Shown here: piece after piece, positions 30,701 through 43,520 of the stretch
How positions within the stretch are numbered: position 1 is the stretch's first letter
Layout of the letters: each line of letters opens with the position of its first letter
Assembly: GCA_007844125.1 (NCBI GenBank)
Contig: CM017572.1
Location: 42,113,077-42,177,076 of the forward strand
Length of the DNA stretch: 64,000 bases
From: Sinonovacula constricta
Lineage: Eukaryota; Mollusca; Bivalvia; Cardiida; Solecurtidae
Reading direction: 5' to 3'
Notes under the pieces: model-generated
Told to the model about the DNA's origin: nothing
What the model saw: the letters and a program-made list of their open reading frames with translations, nothing else
Database searches by the model: none
Made by a program: the position numbers and the translations under genes

Positions 30701-33700
30701 GCAATTAGTTTTCCCATTCTAAATACTCAGTGATTTTTATGCAAGTATTTTTTTTATTTTTTAAGCATATTATGATTTAAAGATGTTCAATAAAATATTG
30801 TTTTAATTTTAAAATTTAGCTTGGAAGTGTTTCTTATTTCAGTATTTAAATGTACAGTACTTTGCTTTAAATGAACTGAGAAACACTTAAAACAGAAGCT
30901 TTGGAGTTATACGTTTATAATATGTCCAAAGAGGACATTCCTTTCAAATTGCCCTCTGCATCAAGTGCATCATGCCTTAAAAATTCCTGGGTTTCCAATA
31001 TTATTCACTGGCCCCAATAGCTCAGTTGGTAGAGAGTCGGCTTGTGGATCGGAAGGTGGCGGTTTCAAACCCTTAGCCGGGTCAAGCCAAAGACTTTAAA
31101 GTTGGAAGTAATGGTTTCCCTCCTAACGCTCGGGGCTAAGGGGACAGCATTAAGCCTTACTCGTCGGTGTCAGTATAATGGACCGGCCGGGTTCAGTCCC
31201 TGGGCACCTCATAAGTGCCCCTGTGCTATATAGATATGTTGCTGCACAATAATGGCAAAAATGCCTACAAATTCCAATCCCAATATTGTTTCACTAGGTT
31301 GATGAGGATTACATCCAAGACAAGTTCAATCTGACGGGTCTCAATGAACAGGTGCCACATTACAGACAAGCCTTGGACATGATTCTGGACCTCGAGCCTG
31401 ATGATGAACTGGAAGACAATCCCAACCAGAGTGACCTGATAGAGCAGGCTGCTGAGATGTTATACGGGTTGATACATGCCCGCTACATTATGACCAACCG
31501 TGGTATAGCACAGATGGTAGGTACTCATTTCTGACATGCATGTACTTGCGGTGGATAAGTAGTAATGACTCTGGACTTGAAATTGGAAGTGGCAGAAAGG
31601 TTATTAGGGAAAGATGCCTGTATATGCCCACTTCGTTATGGAGTAGTTTTTAGGTATATATTGTAGAAAATAGGAAAATTCAACCATGGTTATTAAATGA
31701 CGAATAAGTTAGTAATTCATGTTATCATATGACATATATCAGATTGAAAGTTTTCAGTTTCTGTGTTAATATTTTTTAAAACTTTGTTTCAATTGCATAG
31801 TTGATCACTTTTCTATTTTAGATAGAGAAATGGCAACAGGGTGACTTTGGATACTGTCCTCGAGTATACTGTGAAAATCAACCTATGTTACCTATAGGTA
31901 AGTAAACATGTTTTTTTCTTTAGATATGTTACTATTTTACTGTTTGCTGATTCACATATAACATGCATTATACATTAAGACAGCTCTTAAATTAACAAAT
32001 AGCAAGTGCGTAAAGGTTCTAGACAGTTGTAATTTTGTTTCTTTATGTCTATATGTCCTGTGCAAACGTAATTTGCTATGAAGTACAAAAAAGTCCTATC
32101 AATAATAGCTGACCAATCTGTTACGCGTCACAATTTAGATGGCATCACCTACATGGCAGTGCATAAATAAATCAAGTCAGGGCAATTCAAACTTGATATT
32201 TACTAGCCCTGCAAGGCAATAGTGTCATGTTTATTCTAGGAATGTCGATGAGTACTAAAATTAATACTCAAGTACTTTGTCAATTTTCCAAGCAAGTACC
32301 GCAGTCATTTTCTTTATAAAAATGTAGTGTTCGCTTCATGTTAACTAGTTTTTAGGAAATATATAAGATTATTCAATATGATCATATTCCTTGCAATATG
32401 ATTGTATTCCTTGCATTGTTATATTTATGTAAAATACTTTTTTCACCTTTAATATTGGTGTAATTTGTAATAAAAAAAACATGTATTTCTTACTTTGAGA
32501 TCTTTACAAATATGGAGCTACATTTGAGTGGTGACATTGCAATGTAAACAAGATTGGGCATGCATATATCAGATGATATTTTATAAAAAGTGACCAATGG
32601 TTTTAAGTATTGGTAAAATGCAAAAAATATTCAAACATTGTTTACAGAACATTTAAAAACTGAAATATTTTTCTAGGATTAACACGTCTGCATATGCTAA
32701 CTATATCATTGTCATTTTATCCTCTGGTAACTTCCACCCCCATGGGTAAAAAAAAAAGAATTGGTGTTTCTGTTCAGACTTATGTTTTTTTATTTTAAGA
32801 TCGAATATTGACCGACATAGTACATTAGTTCACAGACTTGAAATGTGCTTAAGGAATTGACTTAGTTGGTGGCATTGTTTTCATAGGTTAGACAGATCAG
32901 AATAAAGTGGTGTGGTGTAACTGTAAGACAACAATGAATTAATAGTTGTCGAGTAATTTTTAACATCCCTTGTTTATTCATAACAGCTGTACCTTCATCA
33001 ACCTTTGATTTATCGAGATTGGACTGTAATACATAACAAATATTTAATAGTTTTATGGTCACTATTTTTACCACCAGTTACATCTGACATCACCTGATGA
33101 GTCATGCCAATCATTGGTCTATTCTGAATATTTTGAAGATTATTAAATTGCTATCTAAGCTATTAAGATTGTGCTACTATACACTGTAATTGGTGTTTAT
33201 ATCAGTTGTATGGTGCTCTTTATCCCAAGGTCTATCTGACGTCCCTGGTGAGGCTATGGTTAAGCTGTACTGCCCCAAATGTCAGGATGTGTACACACCT
33301 AAGTCCTCGAGGCATCACCACACAGATGGTGCCTACTTCGGCACTGGCTTCCCACACATGTTATTCATGGTTCACCCAGAGTACAGACCAAAGAGACCAG
33401 CAAACCAGTTTGTACCAAGGTATGCTTTCAGTCAGTTGGTAGAGCATTGGTATAGGCACGATTTAAAAGCAACATAGATAGTAAATACAAGACAGGACAG
33501 TCTAGTGATAGGACGCAGGTCTCAAGATCACTGGTAGCATCAGGGAGCCATTTATTTCCTTGTGCAAGAACAAACTTTAAATTGTTTCACTTTTCCAAGG
33601 TGTGTAAATAATTACCTGTGATGTTTGTTCAAGTTAATGATATGATTCCCCTCAGCCATGTCTCAGCTGCCATTATACAGGATTTGTGAATACACTTAAT

Positions 33701-34395
33701 GACCAGAGGGTAACTCGTAAAGTTGGCTGAACAAGTAGTAGCTTTAAAGTAGGCTATAACTTTGTACTTACTATAAACTATATGTCTAAAATGCTAAGTA
33801 AGTGCTATAGTTTTGAAAAAAAGTGTAGAAGGCACTTGTAAACCTAAAAAGTCTTTGTACAAACTGATTGATCAAATACCTTTCTTTGCTTACTTTCTAG
33901 CAGATGGTATTGGATGATGATATATATATTTTACAGACCTTGCTAGTAATGTAGGTAGATCATAGACTCCAGTAAGAGAAGACCTTGCATTTAAACCCAG
34001 GCTTCACCTTGGCTAGTCCCGCAAACAGAAGCCTTATTTGCTTACACTTATCATTAAGGGTTAATAATTAGGGTCAGTGTAGTGCAAAAATACCAGATCT
34101 TGGTTTTTTAATATGTAACTTTGGCCTGTTATTACAGTGAAGGTAGAATTATATATAAGCTTAAAGTGAACACAAATGACAGTCACTTTCTGGATTGAAG
34201 ATGAAGCTATTCATCTCAAGAAACATATTATACATTTTTAGATATTGAACAACACTGATTGTAATTTTCAATTAACAAACGGTTCCTGTCCACTGCAGGT
34301 TGTACGGGTTTAAGATCCACCCAATGGCTTACCAGATACAGTATCAGGCTGCTGCCAACTTCAAGATGCCCATGAGAGGTCTCTCCAAGCGTTGA
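27676..34395 (+). CDS. CSNK2B: Casein kinase II regulatory subunit beta (complete, 5 coding exons)
   Basis: Regulatory subunit of the CK2 Ser/Thr kinase tetramer; it dimerises through a zinc-binding region and docks the catalytic alpha subunits. Coding exons 27676-27747, 31298-31516, 31822-31897, 33230-33419 and 34299-34395 join to 654 bp, 217 residues (human 215). [20 protein letters not shown] is identical to the vertebrate N-terminus, including the SSSEE self-phosphorylation site. The acidic loop ([10 protein letters not shown], 55-64) and the four zinc cysteines Cys109, Cys114, Cys137 and Cys140 (CPRVYC, CPKC) are at the same positions as in human. The last residues (RGLSKR) differ from vertebrate versions, as usual for this tail. 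All introns are GT-AG. Confidence 0.98.
27787..27900 (-). repeat. Right-end fragment of the hAT-like element, in CSNK2B intron 1
   Basis: The reverse complement carries gtatcgcaatatattgtgg and ttgatcaaatatgataatat, aligning with 17660-17740 in the hAT-like element. Confidence 0.6.
28970..29930. mobile_element. Possible decayed transposon in CSNK2B intron 1
   Basis: cagggaaaggcac occurs at about 28987 and again at about 29908 in the same orientation. Between them a minus-strand frame (29432-29130, 100 residues, Ser/Thr/Lys/Glu-rich) has a soluble-protein composition, overlapped by another frame from 29491. I recognise no transposase motif. It could also be a chance frame. Confidence 0.3.
31010..31285 (+). 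repeat. SINE family A, full-length copy, just before CSNK2B exon 2
   Basis: tRNA-like head (ccaatagctcagttggtaga A box; ggcggtttcaaaccc B box), body with aaagactttaaagttggaag and ggaccggccgggttcagtcc, and end gcaaaaatgcctacaaattc. It ends about 15 bases before the exon acceptor. Confidence 0.85.
31298..31516 (+). CDS. CSNK2B: CSNK2B second coding exon
   Basis: Acceptor cactag; residues 25-97 from [10 protein letters not shown] to GIAQM, with the acidic loop; donor gatg|gtaggt, phase 0. Confidence 0.98.
31822..31897 (+). CDS. CSNK2B: CSNK2B third coding exon
   Basis: Residues 98-122, [17 protein letters not shown] onward, carrying the first zinc cysteine pair; donor atag|gtaagt, phase 1 inside Gly123. 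Confidence 0.98.
33230..33419 (+). CDS. CSNK2B: CSNK2B fourth coding exon
   Basis: Residues 124-185, with the second cysteine pair (YCPKCQDVY) and the dimer-interface stretch [19 protein letters not shown]; donor caag|gtatgc, phase 2. Confidence 0.98.
34299..34395 (+). CDS. CSNK2B: CSNK2B last coding exon
   Basis: Acceptor actgcag; residues 187-217 starting [12 protein letters not shown] and ending MRGLSKR, then TGA at 34393-34395. Confidence 0.97.
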
Positions 34396-35850
34396 ATACA
34401 GACCCTCTTATAGATTTTTTTATAATCCACATATTACTTTCTAGGGAAGACCTTTATTTGCACTGTCATCACTTGTTGTCAGGGCCGAAGTAACTGGTAG
34501 AAATCTTTGACTTGAAGTCCAAGATTCGTCTCAATGATTCCTTTAACTTATTCACAAGATCGTTTTAATATCAATAATTCTGTTGGCAAGATATCCCAAT
34601 GTATTTGAAATGATTCAAACCCAGATCAGAATCTCAATGATCCTTTTGGCCAGATTTCTAATTTCTTACAAAATCTGACCAATCAGATGGCAGGAAAATG
34701 GTCTCGGTCTAGATCTCAAAATTGTATAATTGAACACTGGATACTAATATATGTAATGAGGAATTGGAGTTTAGGCACTTTCTCAGGTCCCTGATTGGTC
34801 ACAATTGAATAACAGTTCAGTCTTGACCTATCAAGAACCAGATAATGATCTTAGACTTGAGCTTGAGGTATTGCTTTGTCAGTTTCTTACCGTGTATCCT
34901 GTGCTTTTGAGAGATTTTGATGATTTGTGAATTATTGATTTGAGAATTTTTTTTTATTTTTATGTAAATTTAATCTGACTGGTTGGTTTGAGTACTGACT
35001 TTTTTACCATAAATCCTTGATTTTGAGGGATTTTGCTATTTTGTGTAATGACTTTTAAGGAAGAAAATGTAATTTTTATGTAAAATTAATCTAGTTGATA
35101 AGAGTAATGATTTCTTTATTTCTCAGCACTATTTGTTTCACATTTGTTTTTATCACTTTTTTTTTTTTTTTTTTTTTTCATCAGATATGTAAGAAAGTTC
35201 ATTAGTACCAATCCTTGTTAGTAATTGAGCATTCCTTTATTCCTGCTGGTGATCATTATTTGGTACCAGTGGCAGGAGAATTGCAAACTGGCATAAGAAA
35301 AACGACAATCAACTTGACAAGAACATCTAAAATACTTAACTTAGTATTTAGCATGCTATAAACATGTATAATTAAAGATTTTCAGTAAGTTGTACATGTT
35401 TACTTTTCTTGAAAGTTATGTGTATACATATTAGTGGTTAATTAAAACATTTGATTACATAATTATTGATTGATTAAAATATAAGCCAATTTCCTATTAT
35501 TGCTTCTATTTTTAGCCAATTTTGAAACTACTCTGATTATATTTAGTTGTTAAATGAACAAACATGAGATCATGGGAGTTTTAATGATTATTCTGTCTTT
35601 TCATTATTGGTGATGTGTACCATTTAATGTATTGTTATTGATTGAGCAAGTTGTACCCTTTTTCACCCAACTAATTTTGTTGCACCTAGTTTATTTGGGG
35701 GAAAAGAATTCTTTGTGTACAATATTAAAATTATTTTACCAGATAACAATTTGGAATCAGTGATCTAATCTTGATTGTAAGAAGTGCCAGAATTTGTTAA
35801 CATCTTATTGTCCAATGTTAATAAAACTTCCTTTGTATTTAAATTAGGAA
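34396..35850 (+). other. CSNK2B: CSNK2B 3' untranslated region (inferred)
   Basis: AT-rich non-coding sequence after the stop. It includes a poly-T run at about 35158-35179. No open frame or repeat family was recognised. Confidence 0.45.
35820..35825 (+). terminator. CSNK2B: Candidate polyadenylation signal of CSNK2B
   Basis: AATAAA followed within 40 bases by GT-rich DNA (ttttgtgtgtgcatgagtat). Further AATAAA motifs at about 35971 and 36030 are alternatives. Confidence 0.5.
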
Positions 35851-36837
35851 ACAGTTTTGTGTGTGCATGAGTATGTTGACTTGCATTTGAGTCAACTTTG
35901 AGTTCAGTTCAAGTTTTTTAACTTAAAAATTGTCATGGGTATGCTATTTTAAGTGATTTTAGATTGCTACAATAAATCTTTGTTTACTCTTTGTTCTCTT
36001 GTCAAATCTTTAAATACCATTATGATGAATAAAAAAACAGATCTGTAAAGTTTGTGTAACTTTTCTTAAAAAAATGTACTATTGCATTTAGTTAGTGCAG
36101 CACATAAACCTTATGTGTCCCAACTGGTCCGACCTGAAATATGATATGAATGTTATCTTCTATATTGGCTATAGTCACATAATATAGTTTTAATTTTGTG
36201 CCAAGTGCACATAGTGGGATTTCCTTATAATATCACTAGTTTATTTGTTAATGTTGGTTCATTTCTAGTTTTCATGTGTTACAGTATCATGAACTGAAAT
36301 ACATTTATACAATCTCATTCTTTTACTGATTTTAATTTTGTGGTGTTTAAAAAATCAAACATAGTGATATTGAACCTGTATCATGTAAAGATGTGTCTTT
36401 GATTTCAGTGGGGTTTTTTTTGTATTGTTTTGGTAAATTAGATTTGTTACCTTTTAGCAGAAATTTTAATTCATTATAGAGACAAAAGCTTAACATGTCA
36501 TGAGGTGTATAAAATTGAAAATAAACCAAATGATAATGCTCTTTGTGTAGTTTGATTAAGACAGGACTCATTACTACATCTATAGGTAGACAATAACTTT
36601 TTTTTTTTAATTTACCTACAATTTTTGCATTACATGGCTCAAATGATACTCATTTGTGTAGCCAATACATTAATTTACATTTTGTATTTGTATTGTTTCA
36701 ACAGTCCGCACATATGAACCATTATGATGAGCATTTGAATAAATGTCAAAATACTACAATGTAAAAAAATCATGTTTGTTTTCCTTATTCATTACATTGT
36801 TTTATCCTACCAATATATCTTGACTAACAAGAGGACT

Positions 36838-37070
36838 TCGCTTGTGGTTGCAGAGTAGAATAGCGGACTTGTAACTTCTCTGACATGGCAAGTTATTGCA
36901 TGGTTTCAAGTAACTGTAGGAGGATTGGTGTAAAAGTCTTCTTGCTGACCTGTGGTGTCTCGATGATTCTACTCAGACATTTTACCAGGGGTCTTCCTTC
37001 ATTAGAATTGGTTGAAGTCACCATCTTGACAATTATGTCACTATATGTGTTTCTTAAAACAAGTTTTGTC
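36838..37070 (+). repeat. SINE family B, diverged copy
   Basis: tggttgcagagtagaatagc, ggacttgtaacttctctgac, then ctgacctgtggtgtctcgat and ggggtcttccttcattagaa follow the order of the copy at 57671-57918. Flanking open frames are repeat-derived. Confidence 0.55.
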
Positions 37071-37179
37071 ACATTGAGTTCGATCTCAATCCTGGACATA
37101 TTAGAAGTGGTAAAAATGACACATACATGTTATTGAACAGCTCCTTTCGTTACACTTGGCTTGCCACAAGTCATAAAGA

Positions 37180-37295
37180 GATAGGATTGATGATGGTGTG
37201 GTGTCATGTCAGGTGTTCATGGTATGCTATAACATTGAAGGAAGGATCGTTCTGCTTCAGCTAAACACTGTCTTCAGATGTCTAAGTGATATGAT
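37180..37295 (+). repeat. SINE family D, tail fragment
   Basis: ggtgtcatgtcaggtgttca, tggtatgctataacattgaa, ggatcgttctgcttcagcta match the tail of the copy at 49594-49905. Confidence 0.6.
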
Positions 37296-37599
37296 CTCAT
37301 AGTATACTAGGTCTATACTATGCTATTATCATATCAAACAAAATATAAATAACAAACAGCAAGATATTTGTGTGACCAGACGTGACGTATTTATTTGCAA
37401 ACACGAGTCGTAGATGTCAATTTTGGCAGCAAAACAAATGGTACACACTCATGCAATTGTAAATACATGTTTTCTTCTCAACAGATAATGCTCAACTGCG
37501 ATAAGACTCGCCCAGGAAAAACCAGAGAATCTAATGACACTGTAATGCTATTTTGTATATCATCTGGACACATGATCATTGTTTCATATGTAAATACAT

Positions 37600-37626
37600 G
37601 TTATATATAAATATATATATATATAT
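37600..37626. repeat. (AT)n microsatellite
   Basis: A run of tatatatatatata just before a CpG-rich patch. Confidence 0.85.
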
Positions 37627-37629
37627 AAA

Positions 37630-37810
37630 AACGGCCTTGCCAGTGCGAAGTCGTCTGGTAGAATGACAAACAATACACTTTCGAATACCTTATATGCACC
37701 ATATACGCATGATAATCTTGTGCGCTATATGTGAATCCAGCAGTAAATATCCGCAACGTTTCAGACAAACATTTCACGATATACTACGAAACGCGTGAAA
37801 TTTATAATCT
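37630..37810. other. CpG-rich patch, unassigned
   Basis: Many CpGs in 180 bases (acggcc, gcgaagtcgtc, tacgcatg, gcgct, ccgcaacg, acgaaacgcgtg) in otherwise CpG-poor DNA. It could be an unmethylated regulatory region or a recent insertion. No open frame or family was recognised. Confidence 0.4.
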
Positions 37811-38689
37811 AAACTTCACCTCCTACAGTCTGACTCTGACTGGAGGATGTTTGTCTCAGGACAACTCATCGTGTAATTGAACAAGGAACAATAGATAATA
37901 TAATCCAATTTAAAATTGCTACACTCATTTTAAAAATAATGGACATACATGAATATGTTGAATGAAGCAACAGTATAGTTGCAGTATAGTTGCAGTATAA
38001 TACAGTATAACAGTATAGCTGCCACAAACTGGATAGGGCTGGTACTGTTCTTTACATTGAGGGGAGGGTTATTCTGGTATTAGATTGTCCTAGAAAAAAG
38101 AGTTCATAATAACTGGTTCCAGAATATGGGACCAGAAAGTTTGAATTTTTAGACTTAGTAAGATGGTGGTGATTTTCAATTTTATAGTGCAATAAGAGAG
38201 GAATTTACCTGTCTTTTCTCTACTGTTTGCTAGTTTGAAGCATGTGTGTAAAAGTACTAGGGTGCATTACATATCTAGCATTTGTTCTTTGGAACCTTTC
38301 CATTTTTATAAATGTTGCCATGGGTACATGTATTAATCATGGGCAGATAATTAAGATCCAGGTCATCCAGCTCCTGTTGTTGTTGTTCTTTCCACTTGCA
38401 ATACCCATGGTTTTCTTTCTAAACAGTTGTCCATTGAAAGACTAATGCATGGTATTTGTTACTATTAAATGTAGCATGTAAAATGCAACAACCATTTGAC
38501 AAGTTGAAGCTGTTTTCATTAAGGAAGGAAGAAAAGAGACAGTTATACATTTAATATAAAGTAAATTAGCATATTAAGGTATCATGGAGAACATAACTGT
38601 TATTCTTCAATCAAGACAAGACTTTGCACAAGGGAGGAAAATAAGAAACAGATGTGTTTAATTACTAGCTACAGAAGTGGGTTATGCCG

Positions 38690-38933
38690 CATCTAAGGGA
38701 GAAAACCTACAACAAAAGATTATGTCGTTGTTGTCTCCCTTTTACCATTAGACTCATTTATTTAGTGGGTAATGTCCCTTCGATGATGGGCATATTTTAC
38801 GGGCGTGTTTTCCTAATGAAAGATCGTTGAAATGAAAACAATACAGAGGGCGTAAATGTTGGATTTTAACCAATTTCAACGGATTTAAAGTGAACAAAAT
38901 ATTTATTTTTACATCAGCTGTAATGAATATAAG
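38690..38933 (+). promoter_or_regulatory. Possible promoter with non-coding first exon
   Basis: A locally CpG-richer patch (tatgccgcat, gtcgttg, cttcgatg, tacgggcgtg, gatcgttg, gggcgtaaatg, aacgg) ends in a perfect donor, ataag|gtaaga, at 38933. It could serve the EVI5-like gene, whose start exon at 58 kb needs an upstream leader. This is inference from composition and one splice site. Confidence 0.25.
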
Positions 38934-39464
38934 GTAAGATGATATAAAAATAATTTTATTTATAAATAGTTAAAAAAAAGTACATTGACATGCCTGTAAA
39001 CTGACGTCAGCTGTCAAGACAAAAATCATAAGAGAGTTATCAAAGTAATACAGTATTAAGAATTATTGTGTATTGATTTTCTTGAAATATTCCAAGAATA
39101 CGCTTGCCAGTTTTCATTTTTCAATGTTATGCACTTTCCATTTCAAAAATAATTTTCCCAGTTCTTTGTTATGTATTTAGTATTTTAACATATTGCCTGT
39201 TCTAGCCTTTATGGAAATATGACATAATATAAAACTTGTGATAACACTAACAGTGCCATATCTGTCTATGGTTAATTGTATTTAATATACTTTAATTCAG
39301 TGCATGTGAAAGATACAGGGCTTCAAATTCTTTCCTGATAAATAAAAAAGGTCCTAAAGTGTTTCCAAGAGAGCTCTTTTCTGGCATTTCTGTTTATGTA
39401 TCTGTCAGTGTAGTTTTTTGTGAAATAGGATCATAGTGACATGCCAAAGTCATTGAAAATGGTA

Positions 39465-39670
39465 GTTGTATAGCTCAAGCAAATATAATGGTAGTTCCAT
39501 GTCTGGTTGGCGTGATGTCAGGTTAATGTGACCGGGTATAGTATTGTGCCAGGTGTTCATGGCATGCTCAACACCGTGAAGGTAGCACTATATATACTTC
39601 AATTGGACACCAGCTCCAGATAACTGAAATACAGTTGGTGGGACAATTAACCCAATACACAAACAGATCA
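39465..39670 (+). repeat. SINE family D, tail copy
   Basis: tagctcaagcaaatataatg, gtagttccatgtctggttgg, gtgccaggtgttcatggcat and tccagataactgaaatacag match 49725-49905 closely. Confidence 0.8.
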
Positions 39671-41944
39671 TCCAGAATCTTACCCTGGTTCTATCCCAGA
39701 CCACTTATGTGTTATGTGAAAAACATGCTGCCACATAAGTTTATGGCACAAAAGAGCTAAGCAGAAGAAGAAAAGGTGAGCCTTCATAGGCTTGCAAACC
39801 ACAAACATACTGTACAAATTACAGAGCAGTGGAAGGCTAATCACTCTATTAACAAAGCTATAAAGATGGTGAATGAACTAAGGGCATAATATTTCCAAAG
39901 TAAAATATAAAAAATAACAATACATCTTGATTTAAGTAATTGGACTATCACAAGTGTTACAGTACTATATTGTCTCAAGTTTATGGCTAAAGCTATGAAA
40001 TTAAACTCCACTTTAGCTGGACCCTCAGACCATTTGATTTGGTACATGACAGCATGAAAATCATCCCGTCAATCATGCATATTTGATCAGTTGTCAGGCT
40101 GCTTTTCTTGTGACTCAGTGCTCTCCAGTCTGACAGATCTTGGCCCCAGGGCAGCAAGCTAGTGTAGTTTATGATCTTTATCCCCACCATCACTGAAACC
40201 ACCACTCCTATACTACAGAGCCACCACTGCAGCACTATGTAGGGGCTAAATACATGATGGGAATCTACTCACCTTCTGGTGTCTGGGTTGTGGGCATGCT
40301 TAACATAAGCCTTCTACATTTATTAATAACTTGTACTTGTAGTTCTTTACTACTCTACTGGTGTCATTGATACTCCAACACCAGCAGTACAAGATCACCA
40401 CTACATCATAACTGCAACACCAATGTTTGATAAATACATGATAAAGATCTGCATGGTTGCAGCCCTTATGGTGTCTGGACTTGTGGATCAACATGACTTA
40501 CATCATTTACCACTATCTCTTAGCCTGTGATCAGGCATAAGCCAAGAGGTTAAAGTGTAGAACCAGACCAACCAGCTCCCAGCAATCAGGGTCTAGTACT
40601 CAACACTACTGCTGCAATGTATCTAGAAATCTGTTTTTCTCATTAAGTATTGAGCAAATACAAGTACCTAAGTAATCAATCAAAATTTTGTTATCAATCA
40701 TCATTTTTCAGTTAGGGATCACTGATTGCCTAATGATTGTCTCTGATTGCATTTACAGAATCATTTTTGCTAAACTCAGCTTCACAGTAGCATTGAGATG
40801 TACAGTAGGGTACTAAGATAGCTAAAATAAATGCTACTGTAGTCATCAATCAAATTTAATCAATGATTAAGATAGGTAAAGTGCATCAGATTATATCTGG
40901 AAAGAATGACTCAGAGAATAATACAGTGTTTACATGAAAAGATGGTTCCTTATAGTGTAGTCCTTACTTGCTAGAAACACCTATCAACCAATTAACGTAA
41001 TACCCCACGGTAATGGTGTTTCCAGCAGGTAAAGAGTTACTGCAGCCACTTTATAATCATTTTAGAATTTACAAATTGATTTAAACAACTTCTTAAAACT
41101 AGTGATCTTACATGGTTAATAAGAACAGCAGTAAGAATATGGCAGGTTCATGGTAAATATGAATCATAGCACAACAATGTATACATGTAAAATATATGCT
41201 GAAAACTTGCACTTTGGTGTCTGGAAAATCAGACAGTGGCAGTGTTAACCCTTGTGTAATTATGTTACAGGCATAACTTGTAATTATATAAAAATCTGAA
41301 TTGATTTTAGCAGCAAATAGTGTAGATAGTTGAAAAAGAGTTGCAGTGCTTTTGATTCTCCCAACCCTTAGGCAACACCATCTTTTAAAGGACATGCACA
41401 TCCACATTTAATGTAGTAAATAGGTTTTAATACCTGAAACCATGAGTCATTGTGTTTCAACAGTTATTTTTTTAACTGACATTTTAAAAATGTAAATTTG
41501 ACCCACTACGACCAAGGCACCTTAACATATAACTGTACACACGAAATTAATTGAAACTCCATTCAGAATAAAAATAACTATAATATTATAAGAACAGATG
41601 ATCAACATATTCATAGATATGATCTCCAACATTATCATCCTGTTAGATGCATGAAGTATCTTGTCATCTTCGTTGAATATATGTATGAGAATTTGCATTG
41701 TTCACAGTGTAAATATTTTGCCTCTGGCATCTACATTTGATGTAATTGTTCATCAGTAATTAGTTTATCACATCAATGATTATATCTGAAATTGAGTTCA
41801 ATAAATTCAGGTGTAAGTTAATTGAATGTAAACATTAGTTAAATAATGCTTGTCTCTGTTAGTTATTTGTAATGATGCAGTTATTGATAAATTGTTGTTA
41901 TTGATATTAAATTAAGATGATACTGACTGTGAAATAATTGATTG

Positions 41945-42240
41945 ATGCTGATAAATATAATAATGAGGATTTCAGTGATGATGGTATTGCCATGGCAGTG
42001 ATGATCATGTTGGCAATATTGTTGTTGATGATGATGATGATGATGGCAATGGTGATGATGATGATGGCAATGGTAAAGACAATAGTGGCATTGATACTGG
42101 TGATGTTAACTTTTGTGAGGGTAAAGATGTCAACAATGATGATGATAATGATTATGATGATGAAGAAAGTGGTGGTGGTTGAAAAGATGAAAGTGCTATT
42201 GTCAAAGATTATGAAATAATTATGATGATAATGGTGATGA
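41945..42240. repeat. GAT/ATG trinucleotide-rich tract
   Basis: Imperfect gatgatgatgatgatgat runs mixed with ggcaatggtgatg. The long open frames on both strands here (93 and 156 residues) are low-complexity artefacts. Confidence 0.85.
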
Positions 42241-42569
42241 AACACATAGTGACTGATGATTACTGCTGTTAACAATGTTGCTGCTGCTGCTTTCGATGAT
42301 GTTAACACCAGGTCTGTAATGACAAAAACAAATGTGACTGCCCTATGAAACTGTATGTGACTTGGTCCATTTAGCATAATGATCTGTTGTAGCAGTAGGT
42401 GTGACTAACGTGGCTTGTGGCAAATTGCTTGTCATGAATTTTTTATGATAAATAGTCGCTGTCCGCTGACCTCACCACATAGTGGTGCTGATGTCCAATC
42501 TTGAGGCAGAATCTCTTACTTGAGTGTGAAATATTGGCTACCATGTTTGGATAAAGGATTGAACAAGAA

Positions 42570-42850
42570 ATAACTTTTCATCATTATCATCATTTATCAT
42601 TGCGAGCACTGTAGTATCATTGCCATCATTGTTCTAGTCCTTATTATTGTAAGTTAAGCTATTGAATAATCAATAATATATTAAAACAGTTGGCTAAAAC
42701 CAGGCACAATCAATACTGTCCAACACTAATTTATATTATCATCATAATCAACAGCAGCAGCAGCAGGTTTTCATTATCATCACATCATCATCATCAACAT
42801 CACCATTAAATCATCATCATAATTATTACCATTTCATCACCATGGTATCA
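42570..42850. repeat. ATC/TCA trinucleotide-rich tract
   Basis: Imperfect catcatcatcatcaacatca runs, the strand complement of the tract at 41945-42240. Confidence 0.8.
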
Positions 42851-43059
42851 TTATGTAATTTTCATTTTCATGATCACATTTTTCTTAAATAGTATTATTC
42901 AATTCTACTATTCTTGGTGTATGAGTTGATCAGTACCTTCTTCAAGGCACAGTACCCTCTTACTGAAAATGCATGGATATTATTTAGCTCAGCCAAAGAA
43001 AAAGCAATCTTCATCCAAATGAATGCATGTTATATATGGTGTGTAGCTCCATTCATAAC

Positions 43060-43520
43060 AGGGGCGAATCCAGGATTTTTTTTTTCCCGGGGAAGTCATA
43101 ATTGAGGGAGGACCCGAGGTGCTAGCTTTGCTAGTGGGGTCTAGCGGGGTCTGGGGGCATGCTTGCCCAGAAAACTATTGAAATGTAGCAGTCAAATAGA
43201 GACATTTCCTGAATTTTTGAAGCTGCTAGAATCTTTTTCCATTTGTCAAAACTTTTAGTATTCTTAGCAACAAAGATATTCTGTTATAATATTTTCTATA
43301 TCTGATAGGGGAGAGGTCAAATTAAGCGAGAACCATTTGTACCAGAGGTGTAGGGAGTCTGGTGGCATGCTTCTCCAGGAAGAATATAGATATCTAGAAT
43401 GCCGAATAGTGCCACTTCAGCATTTCTTATGCGTGACAGACTTTCATAGAAAGTATGTTTTGAACATTTCTAAGGGTTAGGGGTCCAGGTCGGAAAATAA
43501 AGTCTACTCAAGCCAGTGTT
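43060..43520. mobile_element. Possible hAT-like element end
   Basis: caggggcgaatccaggattt followed by a T run and cccgggg resembles the CAGGGGCGGATCCAG ends of many invertebrate hAT elements. The following G-rich gaggacccgaggtgctagct and ctggggg phrases fit. No partner end was found. Confidence 0.4.

Noticed and set aside
41907..42377. 156-residue minus-strand open frame
   Set aside because: It is a translation of the GAT/ATC trinucleotide tract, with Ile/Thr/His runs and no domain.
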